From Tritrichomonas musculus (taxonomy: Eukaryota > Parabasalia > Tritrichomonadida > Tritrichomonadidae), in assembly GCA_039105265.1 (NCBI GenBank), contig JAPFFF010000002.1, positions 1,054,001 through 1,118,000 on the forward strand: a DNA stretch of 64,000 bases, given 5' to 3'. The notes below the pieces were generated by a model. It had not been told where the DNA came from, did not search any database, and saw nothing but the letters and a program-made list of their open reading frames with translations. The position numbers and the translations under genes are program-made. Positions 1 to 9,800 of the stretch are shown piece after piece. Position 1 is the stretch's first letter, and each line of letters begins with the position of its first letter.

Positions 1-1465
1 ACATAATATGAAGTATTTGACCTTTTGAATAAAGTAAGGCATTAAATGTTGTGTATGATTTATCAAAAAACCATTGTTCACTAATGTCATATAAACCAGT
101 ACCAAAATATTCATAAATGTTAACATTGATTTTATGCTTTTGTGCTGAAAGTTTCATTTCTTCCATTGTTGTACCATCATAATTATGCAAGAAATTAAGA
201 GCTTCATTTGTGATTTTTGTTTTATATGGAAATCCATGTTCTTCACATAAAAGACGTCGTGCATGATTTGTTCGGTCATTTAATTTATAACTTTTATAAT
301 TTAATAATTTTGGATTAACACAAACAGCTAAAAAACGATACCAACACATTTTATCATCTTCATTATCAGTAATGATAAGTTTTGATTTGACAAGTTCTTC
401 AGGAAGCTGTAATTTACCAGTAATTTTAACTAATCGCGAAATAGTAAATGCAACTGATGAAACAAAAGTAAGTTTAACTGCTGACTCAGAAACTTCATAG
501 TTATGAAGAACGGACTCAATATAAAATTTGATTTTTTCAAGGTCGGAATTTGTTTGAACAGTTATAGGAATATTTGATGAATATTTATAATTGATTGCAT
601 TAATTACTCGTTTTTCGTAATCATAACGGATTATTTCGTCATGTTGTTTAATGGGTATTTCAAAGATACCAGATAATTCAAAAGTTAACTTGAAAGGTTT
701 CCGTTCTGATTTAAAGACTACATCTTCAAGGTAATTAAATATATCATCAATGGTTGAAAATGAATTCAGATAATAAACAACTATTGGATCTTTATTTTGA
801 TTTTTGGTAACAACTTCTTGATCCTTTAATGCTTTTCTATGTTGTTCAAGTAAATTTATAGCAAGTTCATATTCATGTGGAACATTGACAACCAAGTAAT
901 CAATATCTTTACTTTGAAAATCATGACCAAAGTCTTTGAAGAAATTAATTAATTCTTCATTCTGGGCTTCAAATAACTTTTGAGCATATGGTTTTAATGG
1001 TTTCATTTCTTTTGGAGGAAGTGGTTTAAGTAATGGTTTATTTTTTAAAAGTTCATCAAGCATACGTTTATAATTTGCTTTTTGGGTATGAATGACAGAT
1101 TTTTCATTATTGATTTGAGAAACAAATTTGGTTTGTGTTTGTTGCTTATGTAATTCATCAATTGAATTTTTAATTTTAAGTTTATGCAAATTATTGTAGA
1201 AATATTCATCTGAATCGATGTATTTGTGTGGAGGTTTTGGTGATGGAATATTAAATCCTTTAGCGAACCAATACATTGAATTATAATCATTTTCTCCATC
1301 ATATCCTTTATCTAAAATATCTTGAACTATTGAGTCAATTAAATTTTCACGTAAATCTTTTTTATTATTAAATTCATTTATCCATTCATCAATGGTTGCA
1401 TTATCATTATGAACTAAATTATCAAGTTCAATTAATTTTTCTATTGGTGTTTTATCTAATTTCAT
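1..1465 (-). CDS. Probable N-terminal part of Maverick protein-primed DNA polymerase B (partial)
   Basis: An uninterrupted minus-strand frame runs from ATG at 1463-1465 through the left window edge (488 codons, no stop). The visible part is lysine- and asparagine-rich and has no polymerase motif yet, which would lie further left. Residues 374-381 (CWYRFLAV) followed by a stretch of about 110 residues ending in ILHIM resemble the region that precedes the exonuclease domain in Polinton PolB proteins (C-x-R-x-LA, later a HIM motif). Its position, starting about 0.9 kb from a Maverick-type terminus and reading into the element, fits a polymerase gene. The role would be protein-primed replication of the element. 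This is inference from weak motifs plus context; another large Maverick protein is possible. Confidence 0.5.
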   Translation of the reverse strand, partial: MKLDKTPIEKLIELDNLVHNDNATIDEWINEFNNKKDLRENLIDSIVQDILDKGYDGENDYNSMYWFAKGFNIPSPKPPHKYIDSDEYFYNNLHKLKIKNSIDELHKQQTQTKFVSQINNEKSVIHTQKANYKRMLDELLKNKPLLKPLPPKEMKPLKPYAQKLFEAQNEELINFFKDFGHDFQSKDIDYLVVNVPHEYELAINLLEQHRKALKDQEVVTKNQNKDPIVVYYLNSFSTIDDIFNYLEDVVFKSERKPFKLTFELSGIFEIPIKQHDEIIRYDYEKRVINAINYKYSSNIPITVQTNSDLEKIKFYIESVLHNYEVSESAVKLTFVSSVAFTISRLVKITGKLQLPEELVKSKLIITDNEDDKMCWYRFLAVCVNPKLLNYKSYKLNDRTNHARRLLCEEHGFPYKTKITNEALNFLHNYDGTTMEEMKLSAQKHKINVNIYEYFGTGLYDISEQWFFDKSYTTFNALLYSKGQILHIM

Positions 1466-1589
1466 TTAGGTGGAAATAAAAATTTAAAAAATAAAAAAAT
1501 AATTAGATTTATTTTTGGATATGTGATATAAAAATAAATGATAAAATAATTTTATAATTTGTGGTGAACGTTTATTTATTAAATTATTT

Positions 1590-2045
1590 TTCGATTTATA
1601 TGAAACTTTGAAAAGTTTGAGCCCTTGGCGAAGTATTCAATTTATCAGACATTTCGGAAATAACGTATTTTATAAAATTTTTTCGATTTGTATGAGTATT
1701 CAAATTATCAGACATTTCGGAAAAACGTATTTTATAAAATTTTTCGATTTATGTGAGTATTCAAATTATCAGACATTTAATTCAAATTATCAGACATTTA
1801 ATTCAATTTATCAGACATTTCGGAAATAACGTATTTATAAAAATTTTTTCGATTTGTGTGAGTATTCAAATTATCAGACATTTCGGAAAAACGTATTTTT
1901 AAAAATAATTTTGTAATTTGTGTGAGTATTCAAATTATCAGACATTTCGGAAATAACGAATTTGTAAAATTTTTTCGACTTATGTGAGTATTCAATTTAT
2001 CAGACATTTCGGAAAAACGTATTTTTAATTATTTACGTATAAAAT
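1590..2045. repeat. Subterminal tandem repeat of Maverick-A (about 62 bp unit)
   Basis: About six imperfect copies of a unit of roughly 62 bp, each containing TATCAGACATTTCGGAAA and GATTTGTGTGAGTATTCAA. Copies vary by homopolymer length, and an internal 20-bp block (ATTATCAGACATTTAATTCA) is itself repeated near 1760-1810. The array lies between the polymerase-like gene and the terminus, the same position as the subterminal array of the other Maverick in this window. An open frame across it (1608-1829) is a by-product of the repeat. Confidence 0.8.
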
Positions 2046-2589
2046 TTATGTTTTCAATTTTTGACTTTTGAGATTTGAGGATGAAATTTATGAAAATCAT
2101 GCCGCTTTGCGGCGCGGACAAAGTCCTTTATGAAGGGGTGATGAATCAGTGGACAAAGTCCTTTTTTGAGGTTTGAGGAAAAAATTGAAATGTTAAAAAA
2201 AAAATTTGTAATAATATTATCGCATATAACAAAATTTATGAATTAAAAATTAATGTGTGGATGCGGTGGTGTATATAAATTGATATCATAGATTATAAAA
2301 AGCAGTGAGTTGCGGATTGGTGAAATCATTATATATATAATAACTGTGTAATGTGACGTGAACAATTATTAACCCCCCACTGCTTATCTCATATACACTA
2401 CTTAATTTTTTATTATATATTTGGAAATAATTTGAAATAATTTAGTTATTGTTAGATTTGAAGATATTTTGAAATCAATTATATTAATCGAAAATGGAAT
2501 CGCATAAAGAGAAAATCCCAACGTAAAATTGAGAGGAACCCTGATCGTAAACACAACTTTTTGAATGAAAATAAACGACCATATTTTTA

Positions 2590-2900
2590 CAATACAGCAA
2601 CTACAAGATCAACACTCAAAAGCAACAAACTAGTACGTAACAGCTACAAGTTAACGCACAGCATATGCAAATCAGCTCACATAATCTACAAATCAACGCC
2701 AAGCAACTACAAATCAGCATATAGCAAATACAAATCTATACTGAACAGTTACAAAACATCGCATAGCAACAATAAATAGGCACACAGAAAATCGAATCAG
2801 AATAAGGCAATTATCAAATTAACTAACTCGAGATCAGCACAGAACATCTACATATCTTTTTACGGCAACTACAAATCAACACACGATGTCCATAAATTAA
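2590..2900 (+). repeat. Degenerate short tandem repeat (about 20-24 bp)
   Basis: A run of diverged copies of a unit close to AGCAACTACAAATCAGCACA. It yields a lysine/serine/tyrosine-rich open frame (2561-2779) with no convincing protein features. A similar low-complexity run in the opposite orientation (TTGTAGTTGTTACTTGC-like) lies at about 38600-38900. Confidence 0.5.
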
Positions 2901-3093
2901 TATAGTGCAAGCAATGGTTAACACAAAGAAATAACATATCAACATCAAGTTCTCTGATTGAATATTCGATTGATGCTTTTGAATTGATTGGTACCACATC
3001 ATGCCTACGAAATTTGTTTATTCCATTTTGCTACTTTTAATTGTATCTTTTTATATAAATAATTTTTTTTTAATCACTTTTTTTGTATTATTA

Positions 3094-5768
3094 GACCTAT
3101 CCACAAATTAAAAATCGTTTGTTGAACGTTTATTTAAAATTTGCGGACATTAAACTTTTTGTGAACATCTATAAATTTCTAAATAATTTAAAATTTGTAA
3201 AAAAGCTAATGTTTGCATTTATAAAGTTTTTTCGAGGACAATATTTTTAAAAAGCGAATATTATATTAAAATAATTAGTATAAACAATTAATAATAAATG
3301 TAGATAAATGATTATCTTAGTTTTATAATTTGAAATCTTGTTATTGTGTTATTTTCATAAAAAATTTTAGCGATATGAAAAAATAATTGATTATCTATAA
3401 TTTTTCTATTTATTATTTTTATATATATTTTATACTTTCAATTTTAATAGAAATCAATTTTATTTCATTCAAAAAATTGAATAAAATTTTATGAAATAAA
3501 AAAAAATGGAACATCATTTCATTTATTTATTAACAAAATGGATTCAGGGTTAACCAATGAGATCTTTAACCATTATTTAGATTTACAAAAAGAACTAAAT
3601 GAAAGAGAAATATTTTTACCTGAAAATGAAAGAGAAGATCACCAAAAAAGGACAGCAAATATCATTGCTGAATCATTAATAAGCAATAGAGATGATGCAA
3701 ACATGAAACTATTAACTAATTTCAGAGTTGACGAATTTCTCAATATTTACAACGATATCTGTCCTGTTCTAGAAGAAGGAGTTCACAAAGATTCAATAAT
3801 TTCACCTCAAACAAAATTATTAATGATGTTATGCTACCTCAAGTACAATGAAAATTGGCGAATTTTGGCGAGAAACTTCGGAATAAACAAATCCTATGCA
3901 TTTGGGATAGTATACACAACTATTAAGAGGACTGTTGGCATTTTAGAAGAAAAGTACATCAAATGGAAATCTGTAGAGGATAGATTGACACACACCAATG
4001 ATAAATTTGAAGACTATCCTTTGCTTCTAGGTTCGGTTGATGCCACTGTTCAAAGAATCCAGAAACCTAGCCAAAATCAAGAAGAATACTACTCTGGGAA
4101 ACATAAATGCCATTGCATCAAAGTTCAGGCATTCGTTTCCCCAGAAGGACTCTTAATGAACCATTCAAAGCCAGTGAAAGGAGCAGTTCACGATTTTAAT
4201 TTGTTCAAAAATAGTGAATTAATAGAAAAAATTAAAAATGAGAACATAATATGCAACCGTTTATTTAATAATAATTGCACAATATTAGCAGATGCAGGAT
4301 ATCAAGGAATTTCTAAATTAATTCCAGGTTCAATAAGTCCTTTCAAAAAGTCAAGAAATTCAGAACTGAACGATGATCAAAAAGCATTCAATAAAAAAAT
4401 TTCCCATAGAAGAATTATAGTTGAAAATTGGTTTTCAAGGTTAAAAAATTTATGGGGAGTAATGTCAAATAAATATAGATTAAGTTTGACCAATTATAAC
4501 GAAATATGGTCAATTTGCGCCGCTTTAACAAATTATCATATAATGAATTATCCTTTAAGGAATTTAGAACCAGATGTTGAAATCGAAGAAGATTATTCAG
4601 AATCTTCAGATGAAACAGAAAATGATTGAAAACTTCACTTTTTATAAATTACTTAAAAATGATATAACAAAAAATCAAGTTTAGAATAAAAAGAAACAGT
4701 AATTTTTATTATTTATTTATCTGTATTTTATTTTATTTTTCTTTATTATTTTCCTTTTTTTTGTTTTTTAGATATATATTTTTCATTTATATAAAAAGAT
4801 GGGCTTTCTAGTTTTTTTTATTTTTATATTTGTTTATAATATCAGTTATATTTGTCAATAAGAACCTTAAAATAAGCTATTATGATAAAAAAGGATAATA
4901 TATCATTTTATAAATGAAAAATTAAAAGCAAATTACCATAAATGGTAGTTTATATAAATATCAAATAGAGAAAAAAAATGCTTGAGATGAGTAAAAAAAT
5001 ATATTTTATTGAAACATCAAATAAGAATATCTTTTTTTTTTTTAACTTCAAAAACGAATTCCTGCTGATAATATTTGCATAATTCATTTTTATCATTATA
5101 ATTTGATTCAAGCCTATTCATTCACTTTTAAATAAAAAGAGTTCTTTGTTTGAAACATTTCATTCTAACAGTTTTAACTGTGAAAATAAGCACAAATTCA
5201 ACGTTATTAATAACATACTTAATTATTCTATATTTAAAAGAGATTTTCTTGTTTAATTAAGTTTCCATCTAAATTTATGTTAAAATAATTATGTTCATCA
5301 TGAATTTAGCTTTAACAGATATTTCCATTATATCTCCTAAATTAAGCAATTTAGATCATAAAAATATTGCATATATAAATGATTAAAACCATAAAAATCA
5401 AAAACATTAAATTATTATCCTTTTTCAAAATGATTATTCTGTTTTTTTTATGCACTGTAAATGATAAATTTTGGTCTTTATTTTTTAAAAAAAACAAATT
5501 ATTTATTAGCTTTTTATTTAAAAATTTACATAATTATTAAGATTTAGGGCCAAAAAAAATTTACACATAATGCATACAAACGTTTTGTTTTTGAACACTT
5601 TTTTAACAAAAACCTTAAAAAAATTGTGGACTACTCTACTTATTTGCGATTTATGAGATGTTTTTAAATAATTTTATATTTGAGAAAACAAAATTGTTCA
5701 CAAAAAGTTTAATGTCCGCAAATTTTAAATAAACGTTCAACAAACGATTTTTGATTTGTGGATAGGTC
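3094..5768 (+). mobile_element. PIF/IS5-like DDE transposon, complete
   Basis: Perfectly placed 74-bp terminal inverted repeats (3094-3167 and 5695-5768, one mismatch) start with GACCTATCCACAAAT and end inward with ACTTTTTGTGAACA. TA occurs immediately outside both ends (3092-3093 and 5769-5770), so the target duplication is TA, or ATT if the terminal A is counted as part of the element. It encodes one intact transposase at 3538-4629. The 1.07 kb after the gene is AT-rich and shows no gene. The element sits inside the MULE-like element 2490-7265 and is therefore younger. The 2-bp TA target favours an ISL2EU/IS5-like group over classical PIF/Harbinger (3-bp TWA), but this is not settled. Confidence 0.85.
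3538..4629 (+). CDS. DDE transposase, DDE_Tnp_4 (PIF/Harbinger-IS5-like)
   Basis: 363 residues, intact. An N-terminal part with a helix-turn-helix-like segment (about residues 105-130, NWRILARNFGINKSYAF) is followed by an RNase H-fold catalytic domain. Candidate catalytic acids are D168 (SVDAT), D252 (ADAGYQG) and E296 (VVEN-type IVENWFSRLK), with the family motifs YYSGKHK (185-190), VHDFNLF (217-223) and PFKKSR (268-273). These match DDE_Tnp_4 proteins of the PIF/Harbinger, ISL2EU and IS5 groups. It would cut and rejoin the ends of the 2.7-kb element that encloses it. The tail is acidic (residues 345-363). A TCATTTA initiator-like motif lies at 3519-3525, shortly before the ATG at 3538. No stops or missing acids, so the gene may be functional. 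No separate Myb-like partner gene is visible, unlike classical Harbinger elements. Confidence 0.85.
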   Translation: MDSGLTNEIFNHYLDLQKELNEREIFLPENEREDHQKRTANIIAESLISNRDDANMKLLTNFRVDEFLNIYNDICPVLEEGVHKDSIISPQTKLLMMLCYLKYNENWRILARNFGINKSYAFGIVYTTIKRTVGILEEKYIKWKSVEDRLTHTNDKFEDYPLLLGSVDATVQRIQKPSQNQEEYYSGKHKCHCIKVQAFVSPEGLLMNHSKPVKGAVHDFNLFKNSELIEKIKNENIICNRLFNNNCTILADAGYQGISKLIPGSISPFKKSRNSELNDDQKAFNKKISHRRIIVENWFSRLKNLWGVMSNKYRLSLTNYNEIWSICAALTNYHIMNYPLRNLEPDVEIEEDYSESSDETEND

Positions 5769-6467
5769 TATTATATATCATTAGACAGCATCTGACCAAA
5801 TAATATCTCAATACTAAAACTTTTTAAAAGAGTTTCGAGCATCAATTTTATAAAATGAGTAAAAATACTATATAAAACATCAATTAAAAAGAAATGCTAA
5901 AAAGTAATTTATTATTATTATTTTTATTATTAGAGAATAAATCACCTTTTTCTTTGAAGATATCTGATTTGAAAATGGGAATCAGAAATAATTCTGTATA
6001 AATCAAGATGTTTGGTAGTTTGACATCTAGTGTACAAAGATGAATTTGTTTTAATGATCATTGAGGCTAATTACAGGCAACATATTGAGAAAATGGAAAT
6101 TTTTGGTAAATTGATGTATTATCAGAAAAAAGTTTGTTGGATGAAGTTGCTTACTTAATCATGAGTAACATCAGCAAGGATAAAATAATTTAATACGATA
6201 TTATGTTAAAAAATCTTCAAATTTTGATTTCGAATATGTGAATTCAGTAAGTCTTTTTGCTTTTAGTGTACTGACGTCTACACTTAATAAAATAATCCTG
6301 TTGTTAGAAATAAATGTACTAATTTTCCTGCGTGTTTATTGCGATTATATTAAACATGTTTGCATTGTAAAAAATGGTCGTTTATTTTCATTCAAAAAGT
6401 TATAAAATTAACGGCTTTGATCGTCGTTCCTTTCAATTTTACGTTGGGATTTTCTCTTTATGCGATT

Positions 6468-7249
6468 AGAGGTATTCACCTTAAGTGACTTAACGGTCAT
6501 TTTTCTTCTTTAAAATGTATTTTTAATTTTTTGAGCTAAATACAGATTATTTTTATTTCTTTTTATCATCAAAATCATCTATAAAATGTTTAAATGACGA
6601 TTTGAATATTAAATTGAAGAAAAAATCATATTTTAGTTAACAATATAATTATATCATTTTATTTATAACATCGAATATATTTTGGATATCTTCATTATTC
6701 CAAAGTATTGTCACAATAAATGAAAATTTCTAATTATTTCCTAATTCAGAAACTGCAAAATCTGCATTCTTCATACTTTCAAACCCAAAAAGCATTTTTA
6801 AAGAAAAACAGATGATAACTTCAAAAATTGTCTTTATATGATTCTACATCTTTAATATAATGATTATATTGGCTATGAGAATTTATTCCTAGAAGCATTA
6901 GTGATTTTATGCGGCCAATTTTTTGGAAAATATGTTTCATTTATTAGACTCAAAAAAAAAATAAACGTTTTTTAACGTACATATAATTACAAAAATATTC
7001 AAAATTTTTAATAAAATTAAAGTGGCATTTTGGAACATTTTTCTTTCAATTTTTTTCTACGATATTTTACGGTTTTGAATGGCTCATAAACATTGAAAAA
7101 AATAATTTTTTTTATAAAATCGAATTTTCTCAAAAACTAGCGCATAAATAATTTTGCAATTTGTAATGTATCATTTATTAAATAAATGCGCTTTAATTTT
7201 TATATTTTTTTAAAAAAATACAGTCAAAATCCTCAAAGTGAATACCTCT
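6468..7249. mobile_element. MITE, AGAGGTATTCA family, copy a
   Basis: The 12-bp inverted termini AGAGGTATTCAC / GTGAATACCTCT are flanked by a perfect 8-bp duplication ATGCGATT (6460-6467 and 7250-7257). The left end continues CTTAAGTGACTTAACG, which is also present in copy c at 53311. 782 bp, no coding capacity seen. It interrupts the right arm of the MULE-like element 2490-7265, and removing it with one TSD copy restores that arm. Confidence 0.85.
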
Positions 7250-7378
7250 ATGCGATTCCATTGCCATATTAATCATATGATCTTTTTATTTTATCTTGTT
7301 TAAAATTATTTTTTCTAATGAATTTTTAAAAAATCTTGTGCTTTTCATCTGTTTAATCTATAATTATTAAAACCGAAC

Positions 7379-8087
7379 GGTAGACTTTTTTTTGGACAAA
7401 ATCGGCACCTTTTACAATAACCGTTTTTTGTAAAGTCCAAAATCGGCACCTTTTATATCAAATAAACATTCAAAATCAATTTTTTACAAAAATGAAAATA
7501 AAAAAAATAAAATAATTATATATAAATGTTTATTAAAATAGAATTATGATAATATTTGGATTAGTTTAATATATTTTTTATATAATTATGAATAATAAAT
7601 GAAAAAAAGAAAACTATCCAAAAGTATTCCTATAGAGTTAAATAGAACAATTCATATGAAAATAATTCATTTGATTACTGCGAGCAAGGTCACACATGTG
7701 TGTATTAGTATTTCATTTCAATTTGATATCTGCCAGAAACAAAGACAAATAAAAATAATAGCTACATGACTATTTTCTGGGCTTAATAGACATACTTTTG
7801 GCTACAAATCACTAAAAATGAAAAAAATTCTGATATAAAAAATAAGTTTTTTTGCTAATATGATATTCAAATTAATGTACAGTGAATTGAGATTATGATC
7901 ATGTAGAACACATCATCGATAAAAGTCTGTATTACCTCGAGCTTGCTGTATATATGAATGCTTTAATATAAAAAAAAAATGATTTTCAATAGATAAATGG
8001 TTATACGTTTATTGTTTTTTACAAATTCTATTGATATATTTTGAATAGATAAATGGCCTGCTGATTTTGTCCTTTTTGGAGTCTACC
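7379..8087. mobile_element. Small non-autonomous DNA transposon, 709 bp
   Basis: Ends GGTAGACT ... AGTCTACC are flanked by a perfect 8-bp duplication AACCGAAC (7371-7378 and 8088-8095). Inside the first 8 bp the arms also share GGACAAAATC. The left arm contains AAAATCGGCAC twice, a block that also occurs in the terminal repeat of the MULE at 45419, which hints at a MULE-derived element. No gene inside. Confidence 0.75.
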
Positions 8088-8759
8088 AACCGAACAGACC
8101 TTCAGAAAAATAAAAAGCGGGATCTCCACTTCCTATAGATATTTGTCTTAATTAAGTTTACTATTAATTAGTATTTTTGAAATGTATTTTAATTATCCTA
8201 AAATAAATAAAATCGTATAGAGATTTCATTTTTCCCCTCAATTTTTTATCGTTGGACCCGACTAAGGAATCGGGTCTATATAAAATCCGATCCTTAATTT
8301 GACCTTTAAGTTGATCGTTCATGATCGCCTATATAAACTTTTTGTGAATATAAATGGTCAACAATTTTGAGAGCGTTGTGACTTTTTGAATGCTTGGTTC
8401 AAAAAAAGCGCCATTATATTTTACTGGAAGCACGTGCTTGCATTCCTCCATTAAAGATCGAATCCTAGATGTTCATATTCCACGTGAACATAGTGGGAGG
8501 TGGAGGATGCTAGCACGTGAGACGAAAGATGCACTAAGTTCCAGAATCCAGATCGAAAGATATCCGAGAGTTAGAGCCTCCTGTCTCTTGAACCTTCAAA
8601 TTCCAGAATCCAGATCGAAAGATATCCGAGAAGTAGTATATACGAGTCGGTTTCCGCAGGGGCCACGCTACGCTTAAGCCCACACGTCAACACGAACTCG
8701 TGATAAAAATAAAAAAATAAAAATGAAAAAAAAAAAAAATAAAAAATAAAAAAAAATTT

Positions 8760-8878
8760 TTCTTCAACTTGTTTTTTTTCTTGAAGTACTACTAGGGACC
8801 TAAACAACTACCTCGGGTCCCCACTACTTGTTTTTTCTTGAAGTACTACTAGGGACCTAAACAACTACCTCGGGTCCC
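8760..8878. repeat. Maverick-B subterminal repeat, left end (2 copies)
   Basis: Two copies of a unit of about 58 bp, built of GGGACCCGAGGTAGTTG then TTTAGGTCCCTAGTAGTACT and an A-rich tail (minus-strand reading). Within each unit GGGACC and GGTCCC can pair as a small hairpin. The same unit occurs five times at the right end of the element and three times at the Maverick end at 63415. Confidence 0.85.
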
Positions 8879-9127
8879 TCATAGTCTATTTTGATGTTCA
8901 GCTATAGAGATACGTGCATCAATTGACTTCAATAATAACTTAGCTTTTTCAATGTCTTCAAAGAGTTCTTTGTATGACTTGATTATATTTATCATTATAT
9001 CGAATTGACTAGCTATTTTATCATCATCTTCATTCATACATTTTCCAAATATCTTGTCTTTAATACCTTTAAATCTTGTATATAGAGCTGATGCGTCATT
9101 ATTCAGTCCGTTAATAGCGCTATTCAT
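8879..9127 (-). CDS. Small Maverick protein, unknown (82 aa), left-arm copy
   Basis: 82 residues, charged, predicted mostly helical (starts MNSAINGLNNDASALYTRF, ends EHQNRL). No known motif is recognised. It is the outermost gene of the Maverick and is transcribed toward the terminus. Two further copies exist: 20810-21058 (right arm) with Asp for Glu near residue 57, and 63697-63945, which has the same Asp and a Gly near residue 70. Conservation in an independent Maverick end shows it is a real gene of this family. Its function cannot be told from the sequence. Confidence 0.7.
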   Translation of the reverse strand: MNSAINGLNNDASALYTRFKGIKDKIFGKCMNEDDDKIASQFDIMINIIKSYKELFEDIEKAKLLLKSIDARISIAEHQNRL

Positions 9128-9167
9128 TTAAGACAAAAATAAAAAAATAACAATAAAATAAAAGAAG

Positions 9168-9413
9168 TTAAATTTTACTAAGTAGTTCGTCTATATGAGG
9201 TAGTTCAGTTTTTTCAGTTTGAACACCTACATCTAGAAGTTCTTCTTTCTCTTCTTCTTCTTTCTCTTGATGTTCATAATAGTTTTTATACAAGTTTACT
9301 CGCTTTTTTTTCTTTGGAAACTTGATAACGTTTTTTTCTTTGTCATCGAGAGGATAATAAAGAGGTCCTTTATCATCAATTCCTTCAACAATGATTGTCC
9401 CCCACTTGCTCAT
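9168..9413 (-). CDS. Small Maverick protein, unknown (81 aa), left-arm copy
   Basis: 81 residues with a basic patch (FPKKKKRV, a possible nuclear localisation signal) followed by a glutamate-rich stretch (HQEKEEEEKEE) and VGVQTE. Similar xxTQT/VQTE/GIQTD strings recur in the neighbouring genes (TSDKGTQTK at 10045, GIQTDD and DIQTDG downstream). The gene is transcribed in the same direction as the 82-aa gene, 40 bp upstream of it. The right-arm copy is at 20524-20769, and the last few codons of a third copy lie at the right window edge (about 63986-64000). Function unknown. Confidence 0.65.
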   Translation of the reverse strand: MSKWGTIIVEGIDDKGPLYYPLDDKEKNVIKFPKKKKRVNLYKNYYEHQEKEEEEKEELLDVGVQTEKTELPHIDELLSKI

Positions 9414-9464
9414 ACAAAAATAAAAATGAAATGAAAATATTTAAATCATTCAAAAAGTGAGAAA

Positions 9465-9800
9465 ATGTCATTTGTACCACTCAAAGGCTTTACTAACGAC
9501 TATGAGATATTGAATAGGTACCCCTTTACTATAAGACGTAAGAGTAATCATTTTATATGCAAAGATGCAAAACATATTAAGGGGTATATACGTGTATGTC
9601 TAAATGGCGACTACTACTTGAAACATGTACTTATAGCAAGACAGTTCATACCTAATGATGACCCACAACATAAAATAGAGGTAGACTATATCAATAGGAA
9701 TAGGGCTGATTACCATCTAAGCAACTTAAGATGGATAACCCCAACTGATAGTAACTATAACAGGGATATGCCCAAAATTATAAATGCGAGGGCAGATTAA
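9465..9800 (+). CDS. HNH-type homing-endonuclease-like protein, left-arm copy
   Basis: 111 residues. The segment YYLKHVLIARQFIPN, then KIEVDYINRNRADYHLSNLRW (about residues 70-91), then NYNRD near the end has the layout of HNH_3/NUMOD-associated HNH nucleases (H...VDHIN...D...NLRW...N). The first His is H54, but the position usually filled by the catalytic His of VDHIN is Tyr75 here. DNA cleavage activity is therefore doubtful, and the protein may only bind DNA. It is a stand-alone small gene, as in other Mavericks and large DNA viruses. Its 3' end overlaps the end of the convergent 83-aa gene by about 20 bp. The right-arm copy has the same translation. Confidence 0.7.
   Translation: MSFVPLKGFTNDYEILNRYPFTIRRKSNHFICKDAKHIKGYIRVCLNGDYYLKHVLIARQFIPNDDPQHKIEVDYINRNRADYHLSNLRWITPTDSNYNRDMPKIINARAD

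Larger units (their letters stand above)
1..2402. mobile_element. Maverick/Polinton end (Maverick-A), runs off the left edge
   Basis: The segment ends at 2402 with a terminus that, read inward on the minus strand, begins AGTAGTGTATATGAG. This closely matches the Maverick ends at 8632 and 63415 (AGTAGTATATACGAG) and keeps the AG...CT termini usual for Polintons. Inward lie a short GC-rich stretch (around 2100-2170), a subterminal tandem repeat, and a long open frame transcribed away from the end. The other end is outside the window, so a target duplication (it would be near TAATTT at 2403-2408) cannot be tested. Moderate confidence in the Maverick call; the terminus match is seen, the superfamily follows from the shared end sequence. 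Confidence 0.6.
2490..7265. mobile_element. MULE-like element without transposase, carrying two nested insertions
   Basis: Inverted ends GAAAATGGAATCGCAT (2490) and, read from the right, GGCAATGGAATCGCAT (7265) are flanked by a perfect 9-bp direct repeat ATATTAATC (2481-2489 and 7266-7274), the usual MULE target duplication length. Continuing inward, the arms match for about 100 bp (2490-2590 versus 6375-6467 plus 7250-7265), including AACTTTTTGAATGAAAATAA, once the insertion at 6468-7249 is removed. No transposase of its own is visible; the only gene inside belongs to the nested element at 3094-5768. Ends resemble those of the MULE at 45419 (GGCAGAAGAATCGGGG). Probably non-autonomous. Confidence 0.7.

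Noticed and set aside
8390-8677. 95-codon frame across the MULE-1 left terminus (mirror at 25292)
   Set aside because: It covers terminal repeat and tandem units and would have been cut by the Maverick insertion; judged incidental.
8571-8807. 78-codon Phe/Tyr-rich frames at Maverick termini (also 21284 and 63399)
   Set aside because: The peptide is produced by the A/T run and the terminal repeat; its length changes with homopolymer length in each copy.
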